A stretch of 64,000 bases of DNA from Paraconiothyrium sp. Pb-2020 (lineage: Eukaryota; Ascomycota; Dothideomycetes; Pleosporales; Didymosphaeriaceae): contig JAJUBI010000003.1 in NCBI GenBank assembly GCA_022419385.1, positions 4,030,001 through 4,094,000 of the forward strand. The letters run 5' to 3'. The position numbers and the translations under genes were made by a program. Shown in pieces: positions 44,084 through 56,202 of this stretch; position 1 is the first letter of the stretch; every line of letters starts with the position of its first letter. The notes below the pieces were generated by a model. That model did not search any database. It was not told where the DNA came from and saw nothing but the letters and a program-made list of their open reading frames with translations.

Positions 44084-45675
44084 TTATTGACCGCCACCGT
44101 GTCTCTCTTGGATACGACGCAGCTGCTCCTGAACATTCATCGATTGCATCTGGTGAAGCCTTGCTGCGTCTTTCGCTGGGTCAGGCTGTCCATCATACGA
44201 CGTCGCGGCCTTTTTCCGCCGCGCGGCTTCCTCTTCAGTTATTGGCACGCCAGTAACACCGTCATATATATCGTCACGTTGACTTGCGAATCGTTTCAAG
44301 TTATTCGCGGCTTCGTTGGGGGTAATGACGGTAGAATAGCGAGCCTCAGTCTTTGCTCGCTGCTCCTTCCACCGAGGGTCAAGTAGCTCAACTAGACAGA
44401 CAATTAGCAACGCTCTGAACCAAATCAGGGGGGAATCTTACTTCGCATATGCTCCTCGATCTCATCTGAAGGGAAACTCTGTTTACAATTCGGGCATTGG
44501 ACCGTGGTCACGTTCGCCTTCTTGCCGCGGGGAACATAGTCTGTCCTAATACGCATAGCGCTTGGTGTGCCTCTTGCTGTAGCCTGTGCTCGAGCAATCT
44601 GGTCGCGCTCTGCTTGCTGATCCCGAGCCTGCGCCTGCCTGGCTTCGTCTCCCTGCCAATCAACCGGTGCAAGCTGTTGGTAACCGTATGATGCAGCTGG
44701 GGATGGCGCATACGCAGATTGAACTGGCGGAGCCATGGGCGGCATACCTGGGTACGCTGAAGGCGGCATGACAGGTTGCTGGGAGGCATTGTAGAATGCG
44801 AAGTCATCGGGCATGGCCTCCTCGATACGTTTTGAAGATAGCGATACCATTGCTTTCTGCTCTAAGGAAGCCGACTGCAAGTCAGTAAGATTTGTTGGCG
44901 GTGGCAGATCTGCCGCGTCGTCGCCTTCGTCGAACAATACGGTTGCAATGACCGCGAATTCGTGCCAGTCGATGGCAGCATACTCTTTCTTCTCATCTTC
45001 GGCCTTCTTCTCTTCCTTCTCCTTTTGCTGCGTCACATATTTCACATACTCGGCACGCTCCTTTGCGCGGTCCAAGACATGGAAGCGGTTCTGTATGTTG
45101 CGCTGAAGCTCCTCTATACGAGCCTCAATCGTCTGCTCCTCCTCAAGAAGTATCTTATACTGCTCGACGAGCGCGCGGAAGAACGGGAAAAAGCTGTGAG
45201 TCGGGCGCAGGAATTCAAACTGGGCGTTGCCCGACTCGCGGTTGCGCAGCTCCTTCAGCCAGTTTTCGCCGACCCGGGCGGTGTACAGCGCGGTGAGTCG
45301 TAATATCTCGAGATCCTTTGCGTTGATCTGGGGCATGCGCGCCGAAAAGCGGAACTTGAGCGGCTCGGGTGGCCCTTGAGGCTTTGTATCTGCAACCACG
45401 CGTGCCGTTGCTGCGGAAGGGCCTTTGCCGTCCTTCAGTTGTTGCAGATACCAGGTGTAGTATGGGTTATAAGGGTCCTCCGGCAGCACAAAGGCCATGT
45501 TGGATTTGCCCTGATCGCGCACACGAGCGACCAGGGCGGCCTCGTCGCGCTCGCCACGACGATGGACGAAGTCGGCCGTCTTCGCAATGCCGTCGCGCAC
45601 ATTTTTGGGTGGTATGATAACGTTCGGAGGTGGGTTGCCGGCGATATCGCTCGAGTCGCCACTGGTAGCGGCCAT
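44084..45675 (-). CDS. PRP21: Splicing factor 3A subunit 1 (Prp21-like), SURP-domain protein
   Basis: Exons 44442-45675 and 44084-44391 (50-nt intron) give 513 residues. SURP module 1 starts near residue 22 (VRDGIAKTADFVHRRG...AFVLPEDPYNPYYTWYL). SURP module 2 starts near 110 (MPQINAKDLEILRLTALYTA...FFPFFRALVEQYKILL). A charged coiled-coil region follows (RFHVLDRAKERAEYVKYV), then Pro/Ala/Tyr-rich sequence and a C2-type zinc motif VQCPNCKQSFPSDEIEEHMR. The splice yields HMRIELLDPRWKEQ, the expected continuation. SF3A is part of the U2 snRNP and helps recognise the branch site. The fungal protein lacks the ubiquitin-like end of animal SF3A1. I start at ATG 45675, since the frame further up has no ATG. 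Confidence 0.92.
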
Positions 45676-46224
45676 CGTTGCGCAGAGGTTGTTCACGCAA
45701 AGCTGGTGTGGATCGCAAAGCTTAGAGTCTGGCGGCAGCTCTGGAGCCCTAGAGCCCTGGAGCCCTGCGACGACGTCACGTGCTATGTCCCGTCGAGGTC
45801 CCGCGTGGCCTTAGCGTCTGGAGGCCCCCGTTTGTTGACGAGGTCCCGCAGACGGCTGGTGAACTTGGGCCGGTCCAGCGTACGTAGGCTTGCTGCAGAT
45901 TGGCCTATTTTTGCCCGCTGCAGCTCCAGCCCTTCCTTGGCTCGCTTGTAAGGCGCGAAGACACCTTGCACTTTGCGACCAGGGTACACAGCGGACTGCG
46001 AACATTGTGGTCGTCGCCCCTAATTCAGCTCTTTCCATTACCACCTCTCTCTTTCCAGGCCGGACGTGCCTGCTTTCGTACTGTCATTAAGATTTATTCC
46101 TGTGCGCAGTGCTACTGCCGCCAGCCCTACCAATTGAACGCGCGCCGCTTTGAGCTCCTGGCATAGCTTCCAGCACTCGCCCTGGTCGAACAATCCCAGC
46201 TGTCACCCCGCGAAGACCGCCGCC
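45676..46224. promoter_or_regulatory. Divergent promoter region between SF3A1/PRP21 and PMT1
   Basis: 549 bases between opposite start codons. No specific site recognised. Confidence 0.4.
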
Positions 46225-49200
46225 ATGGCGAACCGCCCAGCGGCATCCGGTTACTTGGCCGAAAGACCAGATGGACGTCGATCTGGAAAATCGCCCTCGC
46301 GCTCTCCCGGGCCCAATGCGCGGAAACAGCAGAAACCCAAGGTCGTAGGCTACACCTCCGAGGGCGTGCGGGACAACGACATCTTCAGCCTGCCGGGTTC
46401 AGACTGGCAGATGCTGGTATTGTTGGTCGTTGTGGCTACTGTCGTGCGCCTGTACAGGATCTATCAGCCTAGCAGCGTTGTCTTTGATGAGGTTCAGTAC
46501 GTCACTTCCGTCCGGTACATAGTAGCATCCCTCTGACTTTCCACAGCTTCGGTGGATTTGCCTCTAAGTACATCAAGGGCAAGTTCTTCATGGATGTGCA
46601 CCCGCCCCTCGCAAAACTTTTGATCACCCTGGCCGGGTGGCTCGCTGGATTCGATGGCAACTTCGACTTCAAAGACATTGGCAAAGACTACGTAGAACCA
46701 GGTGTACCCTACGTCGCCATGCGCCTACTGCCCGCCGTCTGTGGCATCCTGAGCATTCCGACCATGTTCCTCACCCTTAAAGCCGCAGGTTGCCGAACCA
46801 CTACGGCTTCGTTGGGCGCCGCTTTGGTCATTTTCGGTTCGTGAGTACACAATTTGACTACATAGAGTTACTAATTCGGCGTAGATAATGCGCTCGTTAC
46901 TCAGTCTCGCCTCATCTTACTCGACTCGCCGCTTGTGCTCTTCACTGCTATCACTGCCCTCGCTTGGACAAGTTTTACGAACCAACATGAGCAAGGCCCT
47001 ACAAAAGCATTTCAGCCATCATGGTGGTTCTGGCTGGCTGCGACTGGTGTTGGACTGGGCGCAACTTTCAGTGTGAAGTGGGTTGGTCTGTTCACCATCG
47101 CCTGGGTCGGCAGCTTGACCTTGCTGCAACTGTGGGTCCTGCTCGGCGATACGAAGAATGTTACTCCTGTAGGTGCCCTCAGTGTCTTTTTGATCTGACG
47201 GTGTTGACCCAGTACAGCGTCTTTGGTTCAAGCATTTCTTTGCGCGCCTCTTCTGCCTGATCGTCATTCCGCTGTCCTTCTACATGGCGATGTTCGGAAT
47301 CCACTTCATCTGCCTTGTCAATCCCGGCGACGGCGACGGCTTCATGTCTTCCGAGTTCCAGGCAACTTTGAACTCTAAAGGCATGCAGGATGTGCCTGCT
47401 GATGTTGCATTTGGAAGCCGTGTCTCTATCCGTCATTGGAACACCCAAGGAGGATACCTGCATTCTCATTCCCACATGTACCCGACGGGAAGCAAGCAGC
47501 AACAGATCACTCTGTACCCTCATAAGGACGAGAACAACATCTGGATCCTGGAAAATCAGACTCTCCCGGAAATTTTGGACGGCCCCAAGCCTTCAGGTGC
47601 CAAAGCGTGGGACAACCTGGGCCCTATCAACATTGAGGATGGTGCCGTTCTCAGGCTTTATCATATCACCTCTGACCGTCGTCTTCACTCGCACGACGTC
47701 AGGGCCCCAGTGACAGAGGCTGATTGGCAGAACGAAGTATCTGCATATGGTTACGAAGGGTTTGAAGGCGATGCTAATGACTTTTTCCGCGTGGAGATTG
47801 TCAAATCCATGTCTGATGGTGCCGAAGCGAAGAAGCGTCTAAGGACCATTCAGACCAAGTTCAGGCTGGTGCATCTGATGACTGGTTGTGTCTTGTTCTC
47901 CCACAAAGTCAAGCTTCCGGACTGGGGCTTTGAACAACAGGAAGTGACATGTGCACGTGGTGGAACTTTGCCAAACAGTATATGGTACATCGAGGGTGAG
48001 TCATCTACATCCATCAGTTAGTCCACGCTAACATACTTTCAGGGAACGTCCACCCACTTATGAACGATACTACTGAAAAGGTCAACTACCGCAACCCTGG
48101 CTTCTTCGGCAAGTTCTGGGAGTTGCAGAAAGTGATGTGGAAGACAAATGCCGGTCTTGTCGAGTCGCATGCTTGGGACTCTCGACCCCCTTCGTGGCCC
48201 TTCTTGAGAAGGGGTATCAATTTCTGGGGCAAGCACTCCAGGCAGATATATCTTATCGGTCAGTCTCCTGCGCATGCACGTGGCAATGTGCTAATTATTC
48301 TCAGGCAACCCCGTCATCTGGTGGAGTTCCACCGCCATCATTGGCCTTTATATCGCCATCAAAGGTCTTGCTGTGCTCCGCTGGCAGCGCGGCTACCGTG
48401 ACTATTCCAATGTCACCTTCAAGCGTTTCGACTACGAAGTTGGCATGTCACTGCTCGGGTGGGCTTTCCATTATTTCCCGTTCTACCTCATGGCCCGCCA
48501 GCTTTTCCTGCACCACTATCTCCCAGCCCTTTACTTTGCCATTATGGCACTGTGCCAGATGTACGACTTCGTCGCATATCGCTTTGACATTCTAGGCATC
48601 AGAGATTATCCCAAGATCGGCCAAACCGCTGCTGTTGCATTCTTGGCCGTCACCATTGTCGTTTTCCAGACTTACTCGCCGCTTGCATACGGGAACCCTT
48701 GGACAAGAGACCAGTGCAACAGCGTCAAGCTCTTCAGCACGTGGGACTGGGACTGCAACAATTTCTTGACATCAGTAAGTTTTCATCTGCGCCAAAGATA
48801 TCCTACTAACAACTACAGTATGATCAATATACCACAGAGGGGATCATTCCGTACACCACTTCCCCCGCGGTGCCTGTATCAGCAGCTCCAAAGGAAGTCC
48901 CTCCGCCGGTTCAGCAAGAGCAAAAGAAGCCAGAAGAGGTCCTCTCTGAGAAACCTAAGGTCTCCGTTCCAGTCCAGGCTGACGAGCTCCCGGTCCTATC
49001 AAAGGAAGAACGCATTGAGTTCCGTGATGAAAACGGTCGAATCCTTGACGAAGAAGAAGTAAAAGCCTTGGAAGGGAAAGTAAGCTTCAAGACACGGTAC
49101 GAAACCCGGACACGGATAGTAGACTCTGCTGGCAACGAATTACATGAGTCCCTTGTTGAGGCTAGAGAAGCCGAGGACCAAGGCGTTGCGCCTCCTCATC

Positions 49201-49379
49201 CGGATGTGGAAGGCCGAAACCCTGAGACGAAGGACGGAAACGACGCAGAAGCAAGTGAACTTCCACCAACGGTTGAGGCCAGCGAAGACGAAAAGAAAGA
49301 GAAGAGCGTCGAAAAACAAGCGAAGAGCCCTAAACCTGCCAGCGAGGCGAAAGCTGCCACGCAAGAACCCGCACAATAG
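46225..49379 (+). CDS. PMT1: Dolichyl-phosphate-mannose protein O-mannosyltransferase, PMT1 subfamily
   Basis: Seven exons, 46225-46496, 46547-46836, 46885-47168, 47218-47995, 48043-48258, 48305-48774 and 48819-49379, give 956 residues; all introns are 44-50 nt. The GT39 start has a membrane helix, then the luminal acidic motif FDEVHFGGFASKYIKG and MDVHPPLAKLLI. A MIR domain is seen in the large luminal loop (SRVSIRHWNTQGGYLHSHSH, SDRRLHSHDVRAPVTEADWQ, FRLVHLMTGCVLFSHKVKLP). The C-terminal membrane helices and a long charged cytosolic-type tail ending KVSFKTRYETRTRIVD are typical of PMT1 rather than PMT2 or PMT4. The enzyme adds mannose to Ser/Thr of secretory proteins in the ER, normally as a PMT1-PMT2 dimer. 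Intron 2 uses a weaker donor (GTTCGT) but is the only one restoring the frame. Confidence 0.95.
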
Positions 49380-49668
49380 TGCCTGGTATGATTGCAATCT
49401 CGCTTGAGGATTATGTAGGTAGATGTGAACGACATTTCCCGGATTCGATGAGTGGAGGTAACAAACTTCGCTTTGTGGTGTGGTTCATGCTTCATGCGTT
49501 TGTAATATAGGGTATATCTTATTGGTAGCGATGGCGCTGTTCGTGGGGGTACGATCATATACTCTAGATTGGTTCTTGATGCAAGCTACGGTCGTTCGAC
49601 AGAAAACCTTGGTCCAAATCTGGGCATATTATTCATTAACACCGGGATGGTTAAACATCCGCGTCTCG
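49380..49668. other. Convergent intergenic region
   Basis: 289 bases between PMT1 and the minus-strand dehydrogenase stop; nothing recognised. Confidence 0.5.
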
Positions 49669-50973
49669 TCACTCTTTCTGTCCATCTTTTAAGCTCTTCG
49701 TCAAAGCCAAAAGTGCACCTGGCAACTCTTCCATGCCCTCGGACCCGCCTCTCTCCTCCACAGCAACTGCGAGTTGCTCATACACACTCGCAACATTTCT
49801 AAACACATTCGCACTATCCGGCCACCCGCCTTCCACCTCAAAGCATTGCCCTATCTGGTTCATCTCCTCAACCCACCGATACGCCTTCGGCGGACACCCC
49901 GTAATCCCCTTCTCCGCACGAGCCTTTGCGCTGGGGTTGTACTGCTCGATGTAATCCTGCAGTTGCGGTAGCACTCCGAGAGATGCCGCTGTAGTGAAAG
50001 ACTGCAGTGCTAGGGCTGTGAAGCCTTTTGACAGGGCTGCGAAAGTGCACTTGAGACCAGAGGCAGTACCGATTTTCCCATCGAGGTGGCGAGTGTTCAG
50101 GACGTCGGCGAGTTGAGGTCCAGCGATAGGGGCATCGGAGAGTGGGTGAGGGCCGGATGTGGGGATGTCGGGGCGTTTCCAGTCTGTGCTGCCTGGGGTA
50201 GGGGATGGTGGGCCGCCGATTATGCCGCCGTCGAGGAACATGACCTATTTTCGTCAGTACTTGGTAAACGAGTAGCTTCGACATCTGGTAGGTCCACCAG
50301 AAATGACTAGAGACGTGCACCACGTTGGTAACACTCGAACTTGCACATGTGCTGTAGTTGTATCAAGGATCCTGATAGAACTCACGCGCGTTGTTTGCTG
50401 GAAAAGCGCCCCTATGTTTCTAGCCGTCTCTGGGGATACGGCGTTCAGATCTGCATAATATAAAGGTTCGCCGTGCGAAGGCCTTGGGTCGATTTTATGA
50501 GAAAAGACTCTCAAGATACGTTCTGCTGTTGCTTTCGCGTCTTTTGGAGGTACAATCGATAATATATCTAGGTCAAAGGGTCAGAGTTGGTTGAACGCCC
50601 ATCCGACCAAATTGTGAATGGCTGACATGCAGCACGACCAGCTAGCAGATCACCGGACGAAAATCAACAGAATGTCGACGAAGCGGACGGTGTAACGTTC
50701 GACTGACTTTATACTGGTGGCAGATGACTGGTTACGAGGTGTCCAATGTATGTTGAAATAAAAATGTTGCGTACAGTCTGCTTTACCAACAAGCTCCGAA
50801 TCTGAGGAGACACACTCGATGGATGCCGACTTGGCGCGTTTCTGTGTCGCGGTACTTCGATCGCTAACATTGGTGACGACATGGAAGCCATGGGCGAGAA
50901 GGAGTTGCGCTATTCCGAAGCCCATTTGGCCGATGGAAAGAACTCCTACCGTGGCCTTGGACGCAGCCATCAT
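49669..50973 (-). CDS. 6-phosphogluconate-dehydrogenase-like NAD(P)-binding protein
   Basis: Exons 50775-50973, 50386-50567 and 49669-50244 give 318 residues with matching phases. Introns of 207 and 141 nt are long for this window. The Rossmann fold begins at residue 9 with VLSIGQMGFGIAQLLLAHGF (GxGxxG-like) and continues DRSTATQKRAKSASI. The splice creates KADYILSIVPPKDA, the expected NAD-domain strand. YYADLNAVSPETARNIG and VMFLDGGIIGGPP carry the substrate-loop features of beta-hydroxyacid/6-phosphogluconate dehydrogenases, and a helical C-terminal domain follows. The substrate is unknown; the family is diverse, and this shorter form is probably not the pentose-phosphate enzyme. Two adjacent ATGs (50973 and 50970) could serve as start. 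Confidence 0.82.
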
Positions 50974-52008
50974 TGGACAGGCTCACGGGTCGACTGTAAA
51001 CGAAGGTTGACTATAGCGGGGTGACCGATGTTAGAGGTGGTAGGGCTATGGATTGCCCAGGTGCTTATGTCGCATGGGAATGGAGATATTGCGGAGGTTC
51101 TAACTCCGAATGGATGGTGGCGGGGCAAGCACGACTTTACACGTGCACTGTTTGAAAACACGGGGTCGCGCTGGACATAGGTAGAACAATAGCATTCACA
51201 TTGTCAGTTCAAGGGGACACATAGACTATGCACAAGTTACATAGCTGCCGATTCATAGCAACCATAGTCAGATCTCTGGCACCGTTTCACCTGGTCGTCT
51301 ATTGTGCGATCAACTCGTTAGATGATGTGATCAGCGACATCTCAGTTTACATGGTGACCCACATTGCCAATCATAAGCGGGGCATGGACGCGGTTAGGAA
51401 CACACTGCATGGTAATGTGTATGCACATTCTTTGAGATCCGCTCAGGATACTTAGAGCCCGTAGATGACCCAAAGATATCAACAAGGCCTGCAATCCAAG
51501 TGCTTCTCTTTTCAGTTCAATCAATGACTTGGGTTGCAGATGTTGATATTACTCGCCAGGTTCTCTTCTCTCACAGCGCGCTTTCGAAGTGTATGCTTAC
51601 TGATACAAGTAAAAGAGACCAGTTTTGCCAGGCTGGTGCCAGATTTAGAAAATACGACTCGGGCGGAAACACCTGTTGACGCCTTTCACATCTACTGGAT
51701 AAGCTTTTCTGCACCTCCACGCTTGCTCGTCGGGTCTAGCCGTCCCTGGACTAGGGCCAGCGGGCACCTCCAACCTCAGCGCTCGCGGCAGGAGATACCG
51801 CGGATTGCCCCATCGCAGACACGCACCCACACGACAGTTGTCGCTCCCGCTGCACGATCGATGAACATACTGCTGTTGCGCCGTACCGCATACACGCGCC
51901 AGGGCCACCTTCCCCAACCTTTCGCGGCACCCACGCGTTGAACCCCTCGTCTCGCATCCAGGAGAGCGCGCCCTTCGTCCACCTTCGGCTGGGACCCACA
52001 TTCTTCCA
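50974..52008. promoter_or_regulatory. Divergent intergenic region between dehydrogenase and NTO1
   Basis: About 1 kb between opposite start codons. GC rises after 51700. Long minus-strand open frames run from here into NTO1 but look like shadows of GC-rich coding sequence. Confidence 0.4.
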
Positions 52009-55000
52009 ATGGCGCCGCTGCCCGGCACTCCCAGACCACGCGTGAGGAGCTCCGGGCGACCGCTCAAGCGACCCATTTCCGATTCTGCGCCTCCGCCCAA
52101 GAAGCGCAAGTATATACCCGGCGGGCCAGGTGGTGGTGGCAGGTACGTCGACGAAGACGGCATCGAGCACCGGTAGGCGGCACAGGACCTGGGGGCTACG
52201 CATACACTGGACCTCGTGGCCGCATCGGCCGTATGAACGCTGAAGCACAAGGGCTGCCTCTCGACGCGCCCTCACCTTCATACTCTCGCCCTCGACGCGA
52301 AAGGCCGCCAGCTGGGCCACGATCCAGTTCGGCCGCCGCAGTAGCCGCCGCAGTGGCGCAAAACGACGGATACAAGCCGCGCGAAGAGCGCGGGTGGGAG
52401 GAATTCCATCAGACATTGGACATCGATCTCGAGCTGCCCATATTCAGCGCGGACCAAGTTGACGGCATAAGTCCCCCCGAATCCGCACCCGGCACACCTG
52501 TGCACAGTTTTTCTACCGGCCAGTATGCCATCGACAGTGGGTTGTCCGCCCAGTTCGAGGGCATCCGCGCCCAGCAAGCTTCGCAAGATGCCTCCACCAT
52601 CAATGGCGCTCAGTTGACTCCCCGAAAACGGGGCCCCGGGCGGCCGCCTCGCAAGATCGATTCCATGCTGAACGGATTAGGCTCGCCCCCGCGACCGCGC
52701 ATCAACCCATTGCCGACTATGAATCCAAAGGAGAAGCTGAATCTACCCAAGCCCTCTACCCGCCAAGTGGAAACTTTCAAGGCATACGAAGAAAGCGAAG
52801 CTGTCAAAATCAACTATGTTGACCGGACAATGGCCAGCATTGGCTACCAAGAAAGCGAGATCTTCGCGAAACCAGAGAAGGCGCTGATCCGTGTGCCTGA
52901 AGGTTCGATCGAGGAGGACTTGGACCTGACATTACAGTCGGAAGGCGATGGCTCGAGTGCGGTTGGAGTTGGGCGTGTGGAGTATGACATGGACGAGCAG
53001 GACGATCAGTGGCTGGACACTATCAACACACAGCGGCGAGATGAAGGCGTGGAAGCTATCAAACCTGCAATATTCGAGGTCACCATCACACAAATCGAGA
53101 AAGAGTGGCATGCTCTCGAAAAACGTAAGTTTATGTGTCTGCGCAGTGTGGCAAAATGTCTAACGATGATACAGGAATACCTAAGCCGAACCCGAAACCT
53201 CCACAAACCCATCGACCACGATCTAGCTCAGCAGCTGCAGTGAACGGGGAGCCTGCAGGACAAGGCGACGAGCAGGACACAAAGTGTGCTGTTTGCGATG
53301 ACGGTGATTGTGAGAACACCAATGCTATAGTATTCTGCGACGGTTGCGACTTGGCGGTACATCAAGAGTGCTACGGCGTACCCTTCATACCGGAAGGACA
53401 ATGGCTATGCCGACGATGCCAGCTAGTGGGGCGTGGCACCCCTGTCAGTGAACAGCCGGTGCGTTTTAAAGCTTTACTCAGCATCTATGCTTCGCTAACA
53501 CTGCCAGGGGTGCATCTTTTGCCCGAACATTGATGGCGCCTTCAAACAAACCACTGCAATGAAATGGGCGCATCTTCTCTGCGCAATGTGGATTCCGGAG
53601 GTATCGTTAGCGAACACGACATTTCAAGAGCCTGTACAAGATGTTGAAAAGGTGCCAAAGACACGGTGGAAGCTGGTAAGATCTTCACATCGATATTCTT
53701 CACACCTGTTGACTTGGATTTTAGACTTGTTACATCTGCAAGCAAAAGATGGGCGCATGCATACAATGCGGCCACAAGTCCTGTTTCGAGGCGTTCCATG
53801 TGACATGCGCACGCAAGGCTCGTTTATGCCTGAAGATGAAATCCTCCTCGTCCCAAAATCCACATGATGCCAGCGTTCTCAAGGCATATTGCGATAGACA
53901 TTCGCCTAGCGACTGGCGACGCGAGAATGATGTGGAAGGTGCGTTAGCTGAAGCAAAATACTTCTATCGACAGACGATGCGGCACGTCCGTTGGGGTGAT
54001 AGCCAGGCATATGCTTTATCTATTGGATCTACGCATCCTATACCATCTGTGGAAGGCCCAGAGGAAGATGACGGCTCAGGCAATCGCCGCAGACGTCCAG
54101 TTCCAGCCGTGAAGTCTTGGCGACTTCCTTCTGGAGCCCCAGTTGTACCCCATGCTGTGTACCACAACGTGGAAAACTCACTCATAAGATTCAATGTTCG
54201 CAAACGCAAGGAATTCGTCCAGGAAGCTTGCAAATACTGGACCCTGAAACGAGAAGCCCGGCGCGGCGCGGCCCTGATCAAACGCCTTCAACTTCAATTG
54301 GATGCATTCTCCTCCATGGAGATCACTCGGCGTAATTTTGCAGGAATGGGCGCTGTCGGCCGACCTAGACTTCAACGCCGTATTCACTTCGCGGAACTTC
54401 TTGAGGATGATATGGAGTCCATCCTCATCCTATGTGAAGCGGTCAAGAAACGTGAAGGGGAGAAGCTCAAAGATGTCATGATTCTAAGAAACATGCTCGA
54501 TGCTATGTATTTCCCAATCTCGCCATTACTTGAACCGATCCTCGAGCGAGCTGCCATGTAAGTTGTGGTCCTAATGAATGGGATGTTCCCTAACATGTTT
54601 ACAGGTATGACAACAAAGACGTCTTTAAAGAAGGCCTTTTAGAGTTGCAGACTAGGCTTGCAGAGAAGTTTTATACGTCTGTACAAGCCTTCAGCGAAGA
54701 CATGGTAGCCGTGTTCAGCTCAGTCATAGGTTTTGCTGCCATTGCGGATGCCAGCGATTTTGAACAACAGCTTGGCAGCGGTGCTCACAATCTTCTGACT
54801 GCTGAGCAAAAGGAGAAGAAGAAGCTGGCCAAACGGATCATCAAAGGCATTCAGCCTCTATTCGACGATGCAATGCACAAAGAGTCCGACTTGGCCGGCA
54901 GACCGTTCGAAAGAGAAGTCCCGAATCTCGAGGCCATATTGGACCAGAAACTTTGTGCACGTCCGTTCATTTCGGCTGGTACTAATGGCGTGCATGGGAG

Positions 55001-55541
55001 CATTGAAGATGAGGCCTCTGGAGGTGCAGTCCAAGCCGCGAAAACGGTCACGGATGGAATTGCAGCCAAAGGGGACGAGACCATGCCGCATGCACCAACG
55101 CCTGAAGAACTATCCGACGTTCATCGGTGTGCGCGGGATGAGGCAGCTGATGAAGCTGCTATCGCTGCTCAGCTCGGACAGGACACCATGCAGGTAGTCG
55201 CGGATGCTGATGCCATGGATGTGGACGGGGTCCAAGCAAATAACGCAACCGCGGCACCGCCAACGCCCCCGGGGTCGGACCAAGATTTGCTTGGGCCAAT
55301 CCATCACGGTGGCGTACCCTGGTACATGAAAGAATTCGATCCCGAGGGAACAACTGTCTATGAAGAGCGTTGGCCCGGCAGAGACGTATTGCGAGATATG
55401 AGCGAAGAATTGAGCGAGCTGGACGATGATGAGCTGAACGGCCTGGCTGGATCCGAAGCCTTGATACCGGAAACAGTTGTTTCGAAGGAACTACAAGAGG
55501 TTGTGCGAAACAAGCGCAACAGAAACCGTGGCCTCCGGTAG
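52009..55541 (+). CDS. NTO1: NuA3 histone-acetyltransferase subunit, Nto1/BRPF-like PHD-finger protein (apparent frameshift near the start)
   Basis: Downstream exons are clear: up to 53124, then 53175-53458, 53508-53675, 53725-54557 and 54605-55541. The start [20 protein letters not shown] (AT-hook/NLS-like, ATG 52009) is in another frame from what follows 52176. Either one base is missing near 52168, between [10 protein letters not shown] and PVGGTGPGG, or a 47-nt intron 52130-52176 with a weak GTGGTG donor restores the frame (total 1096 residues). Domains: an Enhancer-of-polycomb-like region (about 130-350), a PHD finger [20 protein letters not shown] at about 392, then an extended zinc-knuckle PHD with [31 protein letters not shown] and [13 protein letters not shown] helical region and acidic tail end the protein. 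Nto1 scaffolds the Sas3-type acetyltransferase on H3K4-methylated chromatin. A bromodomain is not evident. Confidence 0.88.
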
Positions 55542-56202
55542 CACTTTTTGGTTACATGTCATGTTTACGATTTGATGCGAGCGGCGCTTTTAATAACCTG
55601 TACATCTTCACGTGTACAAGATAGAATTTCTGACATTTCTGGTGCTTGGTATTTGGTGTTTGGTGCTTGGAAGGTTTTGTCTCAGGCTGGACGTGTTCCC
55701 ATGTCCTGCAAGGGTTGCACAGGGCTGTTAGCGTGGATGCATGATGTTTATGTAGGTATCTGTTTCTCTAGATGCAAGTGCAACATGTGCTCAAGTCGCA
55801 GCCAGACTCTTCAGCGCAGGTGCAGGGCTGAAGGGGTGTGCAATGACAAAGATGAGGCGTGAAGGCGGAAGGCGCGCTGTGCTGCTGACACGGTGCGAGA
55901 GTCCCGTGACCCCTGTTGCTGCTGCCTCACTTCAGCCCGCGTGCCTGCCATCTTTGTTCCCTCACCAACGCTGCCCGTACCTGCAGCCATAAATATCGCC
56001 GCGCTCGTCTGCCGCGTCCTGTTCTCCACTCGTCTCTTACCCGCCAGCCCTTAGCTACCGCACCCTCTCCCCTTTGCGGCAGCTTAGCCCAAGCCTTGGG
56101 TACCCCTTGCGACCGGCTGCGTAGCGTCGATCCGTCACCAAAAATTCCACTCCGCTGCTCAAGCGACTAGCATCAACCCACAACTAACCACCATCTACCA
56201 GC
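55542..56202. other. Intergenic region
   Basis: Begins with the NTO1 3' flank, which has a small TTTGGTG/GGTGCTTGG tandem-like stretch at about 55639-55670. The last 150 bases are a C/T-rich leader of the RRM gene. Confidence 0.5.

Noticed and set aside
49140..49397. Minus-strand frame over the PMT1 tail
   Set aside because: Shadow of the charged PMT1 C-terminus.
51645..52416. Minus-strand frames of 201 and 221 codons over the NTO1 start
   Set aside because: Shadows of GC-rich coding sequence; the sense frame has the real motifs.
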